Of a stretch of DNA of 23,154 nt, positions 22,144 through 23,154 are shown piece after piece. Made by a program: the position numbers and the translations under genes. This DNA comes from an uncultured Clostridium sp. Lineage in GTDB: Bacteria; Bacillota; Clostridia; Lachnospirales; Lachnospiraceae. The DNA lies in contig UQFC01000040.1 in the NCBI GenBank assembly GCA_900540335.1, positions 1-23,154 of the forward strand, read 5' to 3'. The notes beneath the pieces were generated by a model. It made no database searches, was not told where the DNA came from, and saw only the letters and a list, made by a program, of their open reading frames with translations. Each line of letters begins with the position of its first letter. Positions within the stretch are counted from its first letter, which is position 1.

Positions 22144-23058
22144 TTAATTCCACAATTTCTCCGGATAAATCTTATCCTTTATCATAGCAGCAAAATCAGT
22201 TCTTGCCGCCTCCAGGTCCTGATGGTATGTAATTCCAATCCACTTATCTGAAGTTGGAATTACCTTAACAGCGGCCTGGTTCTTTTTCAAAAGTCCGTCT
22301 ACAATTACCGGAATCAGGTACTCCTTCTTCAAAGGATCCCCGGACTCATCCTCCAAAAATCGAACAAATCCTTCTTCCAGATAATCAATAAATTCTGGAT
22401 ATCCGGCCCACATATTCATAGAAACCTTAGACTCCGGAGAAATCCACTCCTGCACCTGAGGATTTTCACAGACAACCTTCCCCTGATCCATAGCGATACC
22501 AGAAGTTTCAATCACCTGCGTCAGCATTCCGTCCTCATTCTCCACACAAATTCCACGGGTTACTGTACCATTTTCGCTGACAGTATTCTTCAGTACAAAA
22601 CCAGCCATGGCCATGGTAAAATCAGCCGTTTCCTCCGTTTCAGAAACCAGAAAATCATGGAGTTTTACAAAGGCTTCCTTTCCATAATAGTCATCTGCAT
22701 TGATGATCACAAATGGCTCCTTCACCACACCACGACAGGCTAATACAGCCTGTCCCGTTCCCCAGGGCTTAGTGCGTCCCTCCGGAACAGAAAATCCTTC
22801 CGGCAAATTTTCCAGTTCCTGATATACATATTCCACATCTATGTATTTGCTGATGCGATTGCCAATCACTTCTTTGAATTCCTTTTCAATATCTTTTCTG
22901 ATAATAAATACAACCTTATCAAAACCGGCCTGCTTCGCATCATAAATAGAATAATCCATGATAATTTCCCCGTTAGAGTTCATTTTCGCAAGCTGTTTAA
23001 TTCCGGTTCCAAAACGGCTGCCGATACCGGCTGCCATGATGATTAAAGTTGTGTGCAT
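22144..23058 (-). CDS. Sugar-1-phosphate / choline-phosphate-type nucleotidyltransferase
   Basis: A 304-residue cytoplasmic enzyme of the NTP_transferase fold that would activate a sugar or alcohol phosphate with an NTP. The nucleotide-binding signature is IIMAAGIGSRFGTGIKQLAK at 6-25; Q22 and K25 are candidate phosphate contacts. The metal-site NADDYYG lies at 120-126, and EGRTKPWGTGQAVLACRG contacts the base. The acceptor is not evident; clostridial relatives often sit beside LicA-like kinases or glycan genes. The ribosome binding site is AAGGGGAG. It begins 39 bp after the stop of the upstream gene, probably in the same operon. Confidence 0.88.
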   Translation of the reverse strand: MHTTLIIMAAGIGSRFGTGIKQLAKMNSNGEIIMDYSIYDAKQAGFDKVVFIIRKDIEKEFKEVIGNRISKYIDVEYVYQELENLPEGFSVPEGRTKPWGTGQAVLACRGVVKEPFVIINADDYYGKEAFVKLHDFLVSETEETADFTMAMAGFVLKNTVSENGTVTRGICVENEDGMLTQVIETSGIAMDQGKVVCENPQVQEWISPESKVSMNMWAGYPEFIDYLEEGFVRFLEDESGDPLKKEYLIPVIVDGLLKKNQAAVKVIPTSDKWIGITYHQDLEAARTDFAAMIKDKIYPEKLWN

Positions 23059-23097
23059 AGTTAATCTCCCCTTTTTATTTTGATTATCTCATATTAA

Positions 23098-23154
23098 TCA
23101 CTCTGTCTCCGCATCCGGCTCCACCACATCTGCTACATGGCTGTTTCCAAACTG
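23098..23154 (-). CDS. C-terminal end of an upstream gene
   Basis: Only the last 18 residues are in the window (QFGNSHVADVVEPDAETE) followed by TGA at 23100-23098. The acidic tail identifies no family. It is included because the frame enters cleanly from the right edge and stops at a typical operon distance before the nucleotidyltransferase. Confidence 0.6.
   Translation of the reverse strand, partial: QFGNSHVADVVEPDAETE

Noticed and set aside
1..23154. CRISPR array
   Set aside because: No regularly spaced repeats of CRISPR length were seen; the only tandem motifs are short (7-15 bp) with two or three copies.

Overview
The window looks like chromosomal DNA of a gut-type anaerobic Bacillota, most likely a Lachnospiraceae/Clostridia member. 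The evidence is the strong AGGAGG-type ribosome binding sites, moderate GC, Rpn-family and AAA/DUF4143 genes, and a mannose-family PTS joined to sulfatases. That placement is inferred from gene content; no 16S or other marker gene is present.

Left end (1-2405) is the end of an integrated mobile element. A tyrosine integrase with an N-terminal zinc ribbon (1167-2405, +) stands divergent to a minus-strand string of small element genes: a DUF6431-like zinc protein, a 54-aa protein, an HTH/excisionase-like protein and a gene cut by the window edge. The two transcription units share a palindrome that encloses both -35 boxes. The element-chromosome junction should lie between 2406 and 2660, but no attachment core can be defined from one end alone.

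2719-10754 is a sulfated-sugar uptake locus. Seven minus-strand genes form one operon in this order: sulfamidase-like sulfatase, PTS IIA, IIC, IID, second sulfatase, PHP/DUF3604-type hydrolase, PTS IIB, then a strong hairpin terminator. A GntR/UTRA regulator is divergent. Both sulfatases have the Cys-type formylglycine motif and neither has a signal peptide. The inferred scheme is PTS import of a sulfated amino sugar (possibly from heparan sulfate or mucin) followed by desulfation in the cytoplasm. The maturase that Cys-type sulfatases need is not in the window.

10908-15288 (+) holds an MBOAT O-acyltransferase with an SGNH-hydrolase partner (envelope polysaccharide acylation), then a stand-alone OLD-family ATPase/TOPRIM nuclease with its own promoter and an unusual four-cysteine cluster. 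15316-17486 (-) is a compact operon of a CDF cation transporter, an ArsC/Spx-like thioredoxin-fold protein and a DUF89 phosphatase-like protein.

17818-22050 (-) is an accessory stretch: an Rpn-family nuclease/transposase-like gene, a decayed small frame, a HicA-HicB-SecB-like cluster, and an AAA/DUF4143 ATPase. The HicAB-SecB cluster is the most interesting feature. It has the architecture of a toxin-antitoxin-chaperone (TAC) module: HicB carries a C-terminal extension of about 52 residues of the kind that makes antitoxins chaperone-dependent in TAC systems, and a single extra G fuses the HicA frame into HicB. The right end (22144-23154, -) is a sugar-1-phosphate nucleotidyltransferase and the last codons of an upstream gene.
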